Assembly (NCBI GenBank): GCA_900155415.1
Contig: LT700187.1
Span: forward strand, 1,736,001-1,800,000
DNA: 64,000 nt
Direction of reading: 5' to 3'
Source of the DNA: Christensenella massiliensis
GTDB taxonomy: Bacteria; Bacillota; Clostridia; Christensenellales; Christensenellaceae
Shown here: positions 34,086-41,694 of the stretch, piece after piece
Layout of the letters: the number at the start of each line of letters is the position of its first letter
Numbering within the stretch: position 1 is the first letter of the stretch
Translations under genes and position numbers: made by a program
Notes under the pieces: generated by a model
The model's input: the letters and a program-made list of their open reading frames with translations, nothing else
What the model was told of the DNA's origin: nothing
Database searches by the model: none

Positions 34086-35167
34086 GCATCACGAGAGACG
34101 AATATTTCCGGCTTCGGGAAATATACGCGAACATGAACCCAAACGACATCACGGACGCGGAGATGAAAGAGTTCATCCAGTACAGCGAGATGCTGTCCCG
34201 CGTTCCGGGGGCTTCGGTGCTGTTTGGCGGAGATCAGTTCCGGCAGGTAAACCGCATGTTTTACCGGATAGACGAGATCGAGGCGGTGGACCGCTCGAAG
34301 CTCGTTACGGTCAAAAGCGGGATAACCGCCATTGACGGCAGGCTGCACGGGTTCATTAAGGGGGAGCTTACCATCGTGAGCGGAACGAACGGGAGCGGGA
34401 AATCCACATGGCTTTCGCAGGTAGCGGTTGAAGCGGCTGCACAGGGCTTCACGTCTGTGATCTTTTCCGGGGAGCTTCCAGCTCCGAGAGTCAAGGAGTG
34501 GCTGATGCTTCAGGCTGCCGGGCCGGATCATATCGTGCGGGACGGATGGTCGTTCCATGTGGAGAGCGGCGCGGCGAAACAGATCACGGAATGGATGCGG
34601 AAGAAGATATTTATTTACAACAATGAAAACGGCACGGAGATCGGCCGCGTGCTGAAAGCGCTTGAATACTTCGCGCTCGTGCTCGGCGTGGACGTGATCG
34701 TCCTCGACAACCTGATGAGTATGGATTTGAGAAGCATAACCGGAGATAAATATGAGCGGCAGGCGGAGCTCACTCTGCGGCTGTCCGAATTTGCGAAAAA
34801 GCGGAACGTGCATATTTTCTTTGTCTGCCACCCGAGGAAGGCGATGGGATTTTTACGCAAGGACGACATATCCGGTACGGCGGACATCACGAACGCGGCG
34901 GACAATGTGCTGATCGTACATCGGGTAAACAATGATTTCAAGAGCCGGACAAAGGAGTTTTTCAAATGGGGCGACGACGCGGAGATGTACCGCTATTCCA
35001 ATGCGATAGAGGTCTGCAAAAACAGGGACTTGGGGGTACAGGACGCGTTTGCCGGAACATATTTTGAGGAATGCAGCAAGCGTTTTTTGAACGCTGCGGG
35101 AGAGGCGAAGCATTACGGCTGGGAGCCGGAAAAGGAGGAATGGAACGATGGGACGCCGTTTGATTGA
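34082..35167 (+). CDS. DnaB/RecA-fold replicative ATPase
   Basis: A 361-aa P-loop protein resembling the C-terminal domain of DnaB/Twinkle helicases. Walker A GTNGSGKST is near residues 99-107, Walker B VIVLDNLMSMD near 205, and FFVCHPRKAMGFLRKDDISGTADITNAADNVLIVHR contains the sensor and arginine-finger region. It lacks the DnaB N-terminal domain, having instead about 65 residues with an acidic helix. It is the main candidate for the phage helicase. Confidence 0.85.
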   Translation: MSITRDEYFRLREIYANMNPNDITDAEMKEFIQYSEMLSRVPGASVLFGGDQFRQVNRMFYRIDEIEAVDRSKLVTVKSGITAIDGRLHGFIKGELTIVSGTNGSGKSTWLSQVAVEAAAQGFTSVIFSGELPAPRVKEWLMLQAAGPDHIVRDGWSFHVESGAAKQITEWMRKKIFIYNNENGTEIGRVLKALEYFALVLGVDVIVLDNLMSMDLRSITGDKYERQAELTLRLSEFAKKRNVHIFFVCHPRKAMGFLRKDDISGTADITNAADNVLIVHRVNNDFKSRTKEFFKWGDDAEMYRYSNAIEVCKNRDLGVQDAFAGTYFEECSKRFLNAAGEAKHYGWEPEKEEWNDGTPFD

Positions 35168-35333
35168 CGTTAGCCTGATGGAGGAGGCGGAACGGTATGC
35201 GGAGGAGCGCATGCAGCGCGAGGACTGCCGCTTGTTTGTCGCGAAATATGCGGAGCTGAAAGGATCGGTGCGTCGCATGTTCATCGCGCGGTATCTGAAT
35301 GGGATGCTGTATGAACAGTCGGAGCAAGGGTAA
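35148..35333 (+). CDS. Small helical phage protein
   Basis: A 61-aa, highly charged, helical protein (MEEAERYAEERMQREDCRLFVAKYAELKGSVRRMFIARYLNG). It overlaps the helicase 3' end by 20 bases and the nuclease gene by 23. No family recognised. Confidence 0.55.
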   Translation: MGRRLIDVSLMEEAERYAEERMQREDCRLFVAKYAELKGSVRRMFIARYLNGMLYEQSEQG

Positions 35334-35646
35334 AAGGGGCGAGCTCGAGCTCGCGAAGGAATTGCAGAAATATGGTTTCGAGACTCGGAGAGGGCAGCAA
35401 TACTGCGGAGGCAACGGAGACGCGGACGTGGTCGGTGTGCCGGGGCTGCATATAGAGTGCAAGCGTGTGGAACGGCTGAACGTGGAAAATGCCCTGCGGC
35501 AAGCGGAACGGGATTCACAGAAAGGCAAGATACCCGTCGTGATGCACCGGGCGAACCGGGAGGAATGGAAGGTCACGCTGCGACTCAAGGATTTTATGGA
35601 GATATGGAAAAATGACGGAAACGGAATTGATCGGCGATATAAGTGA
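35311..35646 (+). CDS. PDDEXK-type nuclease, Holliday-junction-resolvase-like
   Basis: A 111-aa protein with the compact Hjc-like layout: KGKRGELELAKELQKYGFETRR (Glu in helix 1), NGDADVVGVPGLHIECKRVERL (D..ExK site), then a helix and a strand (KIPVVMHRANREEWKVTL). It probably resolves branched phage DNA. Start choice is weak: ATG at 35311 or at 35299. It overlaps the next gene by 35 bases. Confidence 0.78.
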   Translation: MNSRSKGKRGELELAKELQKYGFETRRGQQYCGGNGDADVVGVPGLHIECKRVERLNVENALRQAERDSQKGKIPVVMHRANREEWKVTLRLKDFMEIWKNDGNGIDRRYK

Positions 35647-35875
35647 AATGGAGATTATCCCGGTAGAGGAGAATGCGAATAAACCCAAATACTACAATAA
35701 GGCCAACACGAAAGTGTGCCCGGTTTGTGGAAAGAAATTTGAGAGTACGCCCGGCTGGGCGTTTCGGAGGTCGGGCAAGTGGTTCTGCTGTTATACGCAT
35801 TACGTTGAAGGCGGAGGCGATGGCGGAATGGACAGGGTCAAAGGAAAACGGAAGAAGTGGGGTAGGTACAGGTGA
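35612..35875 (+). CDS. Small zinc-finger phage protein
   Basis: An 87-aa protein with a VCPVCGKKF pair and a later KWFCCYTHY Cys/His group, so a zinc finger is likely. An acidic head and a basic tail (RVKGKRKKWGRYR) flank it. Its stop overlaps the GTG of the next tiny gene. Confidence 0.6.
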   Translation: MTETELIGDISEMEIIPVEENANKPKYYNKANTKVCPVCGKKFESTPGWAFRRSGKWFCCYTHYVEGGGDGGMDRVKGKRKKWGRYR

Positions 35876-35964
35876 GCGATAAAACAAAAACGATGCTCAA
35901 GATAACCAGCACAGCGATCCTTGCCCTTATGGTGCTTACGCTGATCGCGAGAGGGGCGGGGTGA
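35872..35964 (+). CDS. Tiny membrane peptide
   Basis: A 30-aa frame from GTG at 35872: a basic head (MSDKTKTMLK) then one hydrophobic helix (ITSTAILALMVLTLIA). It overlaps the zinc-finger gene stop (gTGA). Function unknown. Confidence 0.45.
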   Translation: MSDKTKTMLKITSTAILALMVLTLIARGAG

Positions 35965-35968
35965 GAAG

Positions 35969-36160
35969 ATGACGGTAACAGAACTAAATCATACAGATGA
36001 AAAAAGAAAAGAGACGGCGCAGCGGCTCGGACTATCCGAAGCGCAGTTGGAGACGATCTATAAACAAATAAAAGAGACGAAGCCATTATATCATTACGGA
36101 TATGACTATAATCGGATATTGGCTTATATCAATAAAAATGCCGGACGAATAACGATTTGA
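35969..36160 (+). CDS. Small phage protein of unknown function
   Basis: A 63-aa protein with a helical first half (EKRKETAQRLGLSEAQLETIYKQIKE) and a tyrosine-rich end (YHYGYDYNRILAYINKN). It follows the membrane peptide by four bases. No family recognised. Confidence 0.5.
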   Translation: MTVTELNHTDEKRKETAQRLGLSEAQLETIYKQIKETKPLYHYGYDYNRILAYINKNAGRITI

Positions 36161-36175
36161 GATTGGAGGAACGAA

Positions 36176-36472
36176 ATGAAAGAACTGAAAGAGGCGGTAA
36201 AAGTGCTGATGCACGAGGAATACGAGAGAGCGGCGGAGAGATTCGGGGAGAAATTCAACAGCCCGCATGAAGCGTATGCGGTGATTAAAGAGGAAGTGGA
36301 AGAAGCGCAAAAAGAAATGAGGTATACATTAGGCCAAACGGAAGTATATTGGATCAGAATAAAGGAAAACAGGATAACGGACGGTACGCTTGAAGTGATT
36401 GAAGAGCGCGCTCTAAACGCCGCCTGCGAGCTGATACGGGTTGCGGCTATGGCGTATAAGGCGAGGAGGTAA
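36176..36472 (+). CDS. Small phage protein with MazG-like helices
   Basis: A 98-aa all-helical protein. HEAYAVIKEEVEEAQKEM carries the EExxE pattern of MazG-like NTP pyrophosphohydrolases, and ALNAACELIRVAAMAYKA could be the second helix pair. The match is partial; nucleotide pool cleaning is one possible role. GGAGG is placed well before the ATG. Confidence 0.55.
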   Translation: MKELKEAVKVLMHEEYERAAERFGEKFNSPHEAYAVIKEEVEEAQKEMRYTLGQTEVYWIRIKENRITDGTLEVIEERALNAACELIRVAAMAYKARR

Positions 36473-36477
36473 ACACT

Positions 36478-36699
36478 ATGACCAGAGACGATACCCGCGC
36501 CAAAGGCGCGAAGAAGCACGAGGAAACGAATTACGAGCGGTATTTTTCTACGCCGGAAAAGGCGGCAAAATCAATAGTAACACTATCAGAGATGTGTGTG
36601 GATTTTTGCCTGAATAAATGCGACGACTATGACAGCATTACTGACGAAAAGTGCGAAAAATGCGCGCTCGAATGGCTTATGCGTCCTGCGGAGGAATGA
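36478..36699 (+). CDS. Small Cys-rich phage protein
   Basis: A 73-aa protein with a basic head and the cysteine group MCVDFCLNKCDDYDS..KCEKCALEWL, likely a zinc site. Five bases after the preceding gene. Unknown function. Confidence 0.55.
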   Translation: MTRDDTRAKGAKKHEETNYERYFSTPEKAAKSIVTLSEMCVDFCLNKCDDYDSITDEKCEKCALEWLMRPAEE

Positions 36700-36749
36700 T
36701 ATGGGAACTCGTGATGAACCGTATACAAAAACAAGAAAGTGAATAGGGA

Positions 36750-36998
36750 ATGAGAAGAAAACGATTTATAAGGTTACTTATGGCAAATGGGTATCAACGG
36801 AATCAGGCAAACGAAATTGCAAAAAGCGTACAGGATATATGTGCGAAACGATCATATGATTCGATATGGAATGATCCTGTCTTTCGGCTTTCATATATAT
36901 TTATATTTGGAGTATGCAAATATCTTGCAAAATTAAGAACTGCGGCGGATCGTGTTTCTGATGCTGCCAAAAATATGACACAACAGATAAGGTCATAG
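36750..36998 (+). CDS. Small phage protein of unknown function
   Basis: An 82-aa basic helical protein starting MRRKRFIRLLMANGYQRNQANEIAKSVQ, a pattern often seen in early-to-late transition regions of phages. The ribosome site is weak (AATAGGGA). No family recognised. Confidence 0.5.
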   Translation: MRRKRFIRLLMANGYQRNQANEIAKSVQDICAKRSYDSIWNDPVFRLSYIFIFGVCKYLAKLRTAADRVSDAAKNMTQQIRS

Positions 36999-37085
36999 AA
37001 GTGGCAAAACAGAAAGAGCGGCATAGAGCCGCCCAATCCGTGTCTTGTTTTATAGTAAATATATTATACCACAGGAGAGAAGATT

Positions 37086-37529
37086 GTGCAGACAAAATAT
37101 AAAATAGACCGGGACACGCGCACTTTGATTTTGAAATATATCCGAAAATATGATGAATACCGGAAATGGTATGAATGTGAGCGCGACAGGATTCTCTATC
37201 CGAGTCCGAAACAGGCGGATGGTATGCCGAGGGGCGGATATGTGAGCGATCCTACGCTTTCATCAGCGGAGAAGTTAGAGCTTCTTGAAAAAGAGCACAG
37301 GTCAAGAGTGATAAGGGCAATCGATCAGGCACGGCACATGATAGGGGTTGACATTGACCAAACTTTGGAGCAGGAGGAGACGCTACGGCGGTGCATTTGG
37401 CTTTCCTGTCTTAACGCGAGGGAATATCCGTTTGAGGCGTTTGACGGTCTTATATTTGTATCGAGGAGGCAGTTTTACAGGTATAAAAATCGGTTTATGA
37501 ACGATATAAAATATTTGCTTGGATTGTAA
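37086..37529 (+). CDS. ArpU/RinA-like phage late transcription regulator
   Basis: A 147-aa protein with a central helical region (SSAEKLELLEKEHRSRVIRAIDQARHMIG) and a C-terminal sigma-region-4-like helix-turn-helix (FEAFDGLIFVSRRQFYRYKNRFMNDIKYLLG), the plan of ArpU/RinA-type activators that switch on phage late genes. The GTG start has AGGAGAGAAG before it. It is the last gene before the noncoding segment and terminases, exactly where these regulators occur. Confidence 0.72.
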   Translation: MQTKYKIDRDTRTLILKYIRKYDEYRKWYECERDRILYPSPKQADGMPRGGYVSDPTLSSAEKLELLEKEHRSRVIRAIDQARHMIGVDIDQTLEQEETLRRCIWLSCLNAREYPFEAFDGLIFVSRRQFYRYKNRFMNDIKYLLGL

Positions 37530-37558
37530 AGTTGGCACTGGGCGTCCAAACTGTGGCT

Positions 37559-37564
37559 TATAAT
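37559..37564 (+). promoter_or_regulatory. Candidate late promoter -10 element
   Basis: A perfect TATAAT lies 30 bases after the ArpU-like gene, but no good -35 is at 16-18 bp (TTGGCA is 21 bp away). A poor -35 fits a promoter needing the phage activator. Confidence 0.45.
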
Positions 37565-37569
37565 AATAG

Positions 37570-37970
37570 TGTAGAATTATAGCCGCAACGAGGTGGAACC
37601 ACTTTCAAGGTGCAAAAATCCACAAGGAACACCTTATAAGATTCCCTGCAGGGAATTGAGAAAGTCACGTGAAAGCGGGTAGGCGCATACCGCTATAATC
37701 AGACGGCATTTGGGAAGCTGTCGAGTGCCAACGGGAATAGCCGTGTGCCCAAGCTGGCTGATACCCGAAAAAACCAAGCCGTAGGTTTCCTGCACAGATA
37801 AGAGCAGGTTTTAGAGCGGAATAGGATTAAATGATTGCCGCTTGCCCGCAGCGACGAATAAATAGCGGGCTTGAAACAAGGCGGTATAGCCGCAACGATA
37901 TAAAGTGATCGCGTTGTGCATGCTTGCGGGGCGCACAACCCTTAAAGACTCCCGCGGGAGTCTTTTTGTT
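37570..37970 (+). ncRNA. Candidate ~400-nt structured noncoding RNA
   Basis: There is no gene between 37,530 and 37,993. The segment has a TATAAT at its start, a strong terminator at its end and many inverted repeats: aaggtg/cacctt near 37600-37635, the 16-nt palindrome attccctgcagggaat (37641-37656), gcgg-ta/taccgc (37675-37693), aaacc/ggttt (37771-37788), cctgc/gcagg (37789-37808) and gcccgc/gcgggc (37844-37870). The 14-mer tatagccgcaacga occurs at 37578-37591 and 37885-37898, bracketing the fold. Large phage RNAs such as ROOL or GOLLD are possible relatives, but I cannot confirm either. Confidence 0.5.
37944..37970 (+). terminator. Strong terminator before the late genes
   Basis: A perfect 22-bp palindrome (aaagactccc at 37944-37953, gggagtcttt at 37956-37965) is followed by TTGTTTT. 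Confidence 0.9.
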
Positions 37971-37993
37971 TTACAAAAAGGGACGGTACATCA

Positions 37994-38308
37994 ATGAAAA
38001 TACTTGGCACAAAATATGAAATTGTTCGCAAGAAGCGTGAGGATGATCCGAAGCTTGTTGAAAATGACGGCTACTGTGACCCGACGAGCAAAATAATTGT
38101 AATTGTGGATGGATATACTCCTGACATAAACAATGTTTCCGATTTAAGCGTGTATGATAACAATGTTTTAAGACACGAGATAATACATGCATTTCTTCAT
38201 GAAAGCGGATTGCGCAATTATTCAGCGGACGAAACGCTTGTTGACTGGTTGGCGGTACAGTTTCCGAAAATGCTCGCCGCGTTTGAAAATGCAGAATGTG
38301 CAAGGTAA
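37994..38308 (+). CDS. HExxH zincin-like metallopeptidase
   Basis: A 104-aa protein with HEIIHAFLHESGL (residues about 56-68), the active-site helix of zinc metallopeptidases, and DETLVDWLAVQFPKM with a third possible ligand. The small size resembles ImmA/IrrE- or SprT-like minimal proteases of mobile elements. ImmA-type enzymes cut repressors, but here the gene sits with late genes, far from the repressor. Substrate unknown. Confidence 0.65.
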   Translation: MKILGTKYEIVRKKREDDPKLVENDGYCDPTSKIIVIVDGYTPDINNVSDLSVYDNNVLRHEIIHAFLHESGLRNYSADETLVDWLAVQFPKMLAAFENAECAR

Positions 38309-38313
38309 GGGTT

Positions 38314-38496
38314 ATGGATATTTACAATATGAGCCATTGTAAAGATTTGACTGCTGCCGTTGCGATCTCACGGGCAGATAGAAGAAAGACGATTGCGTTT
38401 GTTGTGAATGGGAGTTACCGGATCGGGGAAGTGTATAGATTTGAATGGAAAAATGGGATGTTGAAGCTCCTTAAATCTCCGCGTTCATGGAATTAG
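38314..38496 (+). CDS. Small phage protein of unknown function
   Basis: A 60-aa basic protein. Start ATG at 38314 is chosen for the GTAAGGG site before it; the frame is open from 38296 within the previous gene. The second half (RRKTIAFVVNGSYRIGEVYRFEWKNGMLKLL) looks beta-rich. No family recognised. Confidence 0.45.
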   Translation: MDIYNMSHCKDLTAAVAISRADRRKTIAFVVNGSYRIGEVYRFEWKNGMLKLLKSPRSWN

Positions 38497-38520
38497 GGGA
38501 ATGGTAAAGGTCGTTATGAA

Positions 38521-38901
38521 ATGGCAAAAGGAAAATATAGGGAATGGCTTGAACCGGATAACCTGAAGCTTTTGGAGGGCTGGGCGAGGGACGGCCTGAC
38601 AGATGAAGAGATCGCCCGAAACATGGGGATAAATATAGCGACGCTTTATCGTTGGAAAGAAAAGTATTGCGAGATTTGCGAGGCCCTAAAAAAGAGCAAG
38701 GAGGCCGTGGATTATAAAGTCGAAAACGCGCTGCTGCAATCGGCTCTTGCCGGAAACACAACAGCACAAATATTCTGGCTGAAGAACAGGAGGCCAGACA
38801 AGTGGCGGGATAACCGGAATGATGCGCCGGAGCAGCAGGAGGCCTTGAAGAAACTGGATCATAATCTCGCCGGAATAGACAGGGTAATGGAAGATGGCTG
38901 A
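38521..38901 (+). CDS. Phage terminase small subunit
   Basis: A 126-aa DNA-recognition subunit of the packaging motor. The N-terminal helix-turn-helix (GWARDGLTDEEIARNMGINIATLYRWKEKY) binds the pac/cos site; the middle is helical (VDYKVENALLQSALAGNTTAQIFWLKNRRPDKW), a segment typical of the family. It overlaps the large subunit gene by eight bases. Confidence 0.87.
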   Translation: MAKGKYREWLEPDNLKLLEGWARDGLTDEEIARNMGINIATLYRWKEKYCEICEALKKSKEAVDYKVENALLQSALAGNTTAQIFWLKNRRPDKWRDNRNDAPEQQEALKKLDHNLAGIDRVMEDG

Positions 38902-40081
38902 GTTTTCCACAATGCAAAGAGAATACTGGAACCGCGCGACGCACAGGTGGAACGTAAAAGCAGGGGCGACACGCTCCGGCAAAACGCATTTGGATTATTA
39001 CATGATACCAAAGCGGATAAGGGCATGCAGAGGCAACGGCCTTATTTTATTGCTCGGCAACACAAAGAGTACGCTTGAGCGAAACATTCTTGATCCAATG
39101 CGGAATCTATGGACGCCGGCGCTTGTAGGGAATATCAGCAGCAATAACACTGTGAACCTTTTCGGCAGGAAATGTTACGCGCTCGGCGCGGACAAGGTAA
39201 GCCAGGTAACAAAAATACAAGGCGCTGGAATAGAGTATTGCTACGGTGACGAGGTAACGACGTGGAACGAGGAAGTATTCCAGATGCTGAAATCCCGCTT
39301 GAGCACACCAACATCATGTTTTGATGGAACATGCAACCCTGGCCCGCCGAGCCATTGGTTCAAGACGTTTTTAGAGAGCGACGCGGATATTTATCAGCAA
39401 AGCTACACAATAGACGATAATCCGTTTTTATCCAAGAGCTTTGTCGAGAACCTGAAGCGTGAATATGCGGGAACTGTGTATTACGACAGATATATATTAG
39501 GCCTGTGGGCGCTTGCCGATGGGCTTGTTTATCCCATGTTTGACAAGGACAAACATGTTGTAAAGGAAGCGCCGGAAAAAGGGGAATGGTATATCTCGGT
39601 GGACTACGGAACAATGAATCCATTTGCGGCTGGATTATGGTGCACTAATAACGGGGTTGCGTATTTAGTGCGTGAGTATTACTACGATGGGCGTAAAAAC
39701 AGACGCCAGAAGACGGACGATGAATATTATAGAGATATTGAAGAATTGGCTGGAGATAAGGCAATCAGATATATTGTTGTTGATCCATCGGCAGCATCAT
39801 TTATTACCTTGATACAGCAACGCGGTAGATATTCAGTAATAAAGGCGGATAACCGCGTATTAGATGGAATACGGACAACAGCGGGGTTATTAAACGCAGG
39901 GAAGATTAAAATACATGAAAGTTGCACGGATTGTATTAGGGAATTTAGATCGTATAGTTGGGACGAAAGAGCTGGAGAAGATAAAGTGGTAAAGGAATCA
40001 GATCATGCGATGGACATGATGCGGTATCTTGTTATGACAGCAATGAGGCGAATCGGCGAAGTGTATGACGTGTATGTATGA
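38894..40081 (+). CDS. Phage terminase large subunit (PBSX-type)
   Basis: A 395-aa packaging ATPase-nuclease. Walker A is GATRSGKT (about residues 23-30), Walker B lies in GIEYCYGDEVTTW, and the RNase H-like nuclease begins at YISVDYGTMNPFA with later acidic residues (IVVDPSAASF, ESDHAMDMMRYL). Length is normal. The 150 bp after it hold no gene. AT content rises there and in the portal. Confidence 0.93.
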   Translation: MAEFSTMQREYWNRATHRWNVKAGATRSGKTHLDYYMIPKRIRACRGNGLILLLGNTKSTLERNILDPMRNLWTPALVGNISSNNTVNLFGRKCYALGADKVSQVTKIQGAGIEYCYGDEVTTWNEEVFQMLKSRLSTPTSCFDGTCNPGPPSHWFKTFLESDADIYQQSYTIDDNPFLSKSFVENLKREYAGTVYYDRYILGLWALADGLVYPMFDKDKHVVKEAPEKGEWYISVDYGTMNPFAAGLWCTNNGVAYLVREYYYDGRKNRRQKTDDEYYRDIEELAGDKAIRYIVVDPSAASFITLIQQRGRYSVIKADNRVLDGIRTTAGLLNAGKIKIHESCTDCIREFRSYSWDERAGEDKVVKESDHAMDMMRYLVMTAMRRIGEVYDVYV

Positions 40082-40236
40082 TTATGCGGCGCAAAAACGA
40101 AGCGTTTTCATGTAAAATATGCAAAATTTAGCATGGGTATGCATCAAAATATGAATAAATATTGAAAAATAGACGCTAAAAGCGCTCAACACTTCGCTAA
40201 AGTTTAGTTTTGCGAATAGTTGAAAAAGGGGTAAAT

Positions 40237-41694
40237 ATGCTAACTGATTTGAATTGGATTACGCCGGGCCAGCTGTTCCCACCAAGAGGGGAAGAGGGTA
40301 GATTAAAGGCGTACGAAAAATACGAATATATGTTTTCGGGGGAATATGAACGAGTATTCGGGAGTGGATTTGCAAATAAGGCGATGGAGCTCCGAATGAG
40401 AGATGCAAAAGTTTCTACTGTAATCAACTACCCGCAGCTTCTTAGTAAAAAAACAGCTGACTTTGTATGCGGCGAGCCACCTATTATTGATGTCGGAGAT
40501 AATACGGATGCCATGCAAGACGAGTTGGATGGAATGAATTTTTCAAACATTCTTTATGAATCGTTCATGGACGTTTCACGGTTTGGCAATTCTGTTGTAA
40601 AAACACTTGATGACAGAGTATCTATCACGCCGCCAAAGTATTGGTACCCTATTGTAGATATATACGACAAGAAAAAAATAAAACAGCAGGTGATTGCATT
40701 TGTGGCAGATAGGACGATTTATGTTGAGATTCATGAACCCGGAGTATATGAAAAGCGGATATATGAAGCTGAACCGGGAGAAAATAAACAGTATCTAAAA
40801 TTTGGAAAGCCGATTGGGGGATTTCAACGAATCGCTACAAATATAGACGAAAATGCGGTTCAGGTGCTTTCTAATGTAACAAGCTCCGATAGTCTATATG
40901 GGGTAAGCGATTATGACATTATCAAAGATACGCTTAAGCAGCTGCTTTGGCGTATTTTTTGTGTAGAAAGAATTTTAGATAAGCATTCTGCGCCATCTAT
41001 TGTAGGGCCCGGTACAATGCTTGAAAAAGACCCGATCACGGGGCTCACATTGATAAAGGCCGGGAACTTCTTCAAACGTGATAGTGCGGACACTCCTGCA
41101 CCGGAATATCTAACGTGGGACGGAAACCTTGATGCGGTTCGTTGGGAAATCGAATGGCTGACTAATCAAATGTATACATTATCGGAAATGGGCGCTGCAT
41201 TCCTTGAAGGGGCTGGGCAGGGCGAAGTAAACAGCGGAAGGGCGCTGCGCCTGCGTATGACATCCCCGCTTGTAAAAGCAAAGCGCCTTGTTGGCATCAA
41301 CGAACAGACCGTTAAGAAGATCATCCGTAATGTTGCGCTTTCAAGAGGGATGAGGGTTGAGATCAAGGATATATCTACGGTTTGGAACGATGGAATTCCA
41401 AACGATACGATAGAAGATAGCGAACTTTACGAAAGGGCTACAGGCGGGAAACCGTTCATGAGCCAACTAACAGCAGTAAAACGGTTTGGCAATCTTGATG
41501 ATCAAGCGGCAGAGGAGGAACTTGCAGCAATTGAGGGAGAACATGTTTCCGTATTTGAACCGATGGAGTTAGCACATGGACAGGATGGACGAGCTGATAC
41601 AGGAATACAGACGGGCACAGGAAGAAATAACGGCGGAAGTAGAGAAAAATCCGAACGGTACGGAGGGGGAATATCAGGAGCGCCTGCTGATTAA
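40237..41694 (+). CDS. Phage portal protein (SPP1 gp6-like)
   Basis: A 485-aa portal that forms the dodecameric DNA gate of the capsid. Features: LTDLNWITPGQLFPPRGEEGRLKAYEKYEYMFSGEYE start, NYPQLLSKKTADFVCGEPP, GNSVVKTLDD and the long stem-crown helices near SEMGAAFLEGAGQGEVNSGRALRLRM. Start ATG at 40237 has AAAAGGGG before it. Its last 119 bases overlap the MuF gene in another frame. Confidence 0.92.
   Translation: MLTDLNWITPGQLFPPRGEEGRLKAYEKYEYMFSGEYERVFGSGFANKAMELRMRDAKVSTVINYPQLLSKKTADFVCGEPPIIDVGDNTDAMQDELDGMNFSNILYESFMDVSRFGNSVVKTLDDRVSITPPKYWYPIVDIYDKKKIKQQVIAFVADRTIYVEIHEPGVYEKRIYEAEPGENKQYLKFGKPIGGFQRIATNIDENAVQVLSNVTSSDSLYGVSDYDIIKDTLKQLLWRIFCVERILDKHSAPSIVGPGTMLEKDPITGLTLIKAGNFFKRDSADTPAPEYLTWDGNLDAVRWEIEWLTNQMYTLSEMGAAFLEGAGQGEVNSGRALRLRMTSPLVKAKRLVGINEQTVKKIIRNVALSRGMRVEIKDISTVWNDGIPNDTIEDSELYERATGGKPFMSQLTAVKRFGNLDDQAAEEELAAIEGEHVSVFEPMELAHGQDGRADTGIQTGTGRNNGGSREKSERYGGGISGAPAD

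Noticed and set aside
37532-37545. Possible sigma-54 promoter (TTGGCAC) before the noncoding RNA
   Set aside because: The -12 TTGC element is missing at the required spacing; the nearby TATAAT fits a sigma-A promoter with an activator better.
37570-37970. Group I or group II intron in the late noncoding block
   Set aside because: No P7-like core, no domain V, no split gene on either side and no intron-encoded protein.
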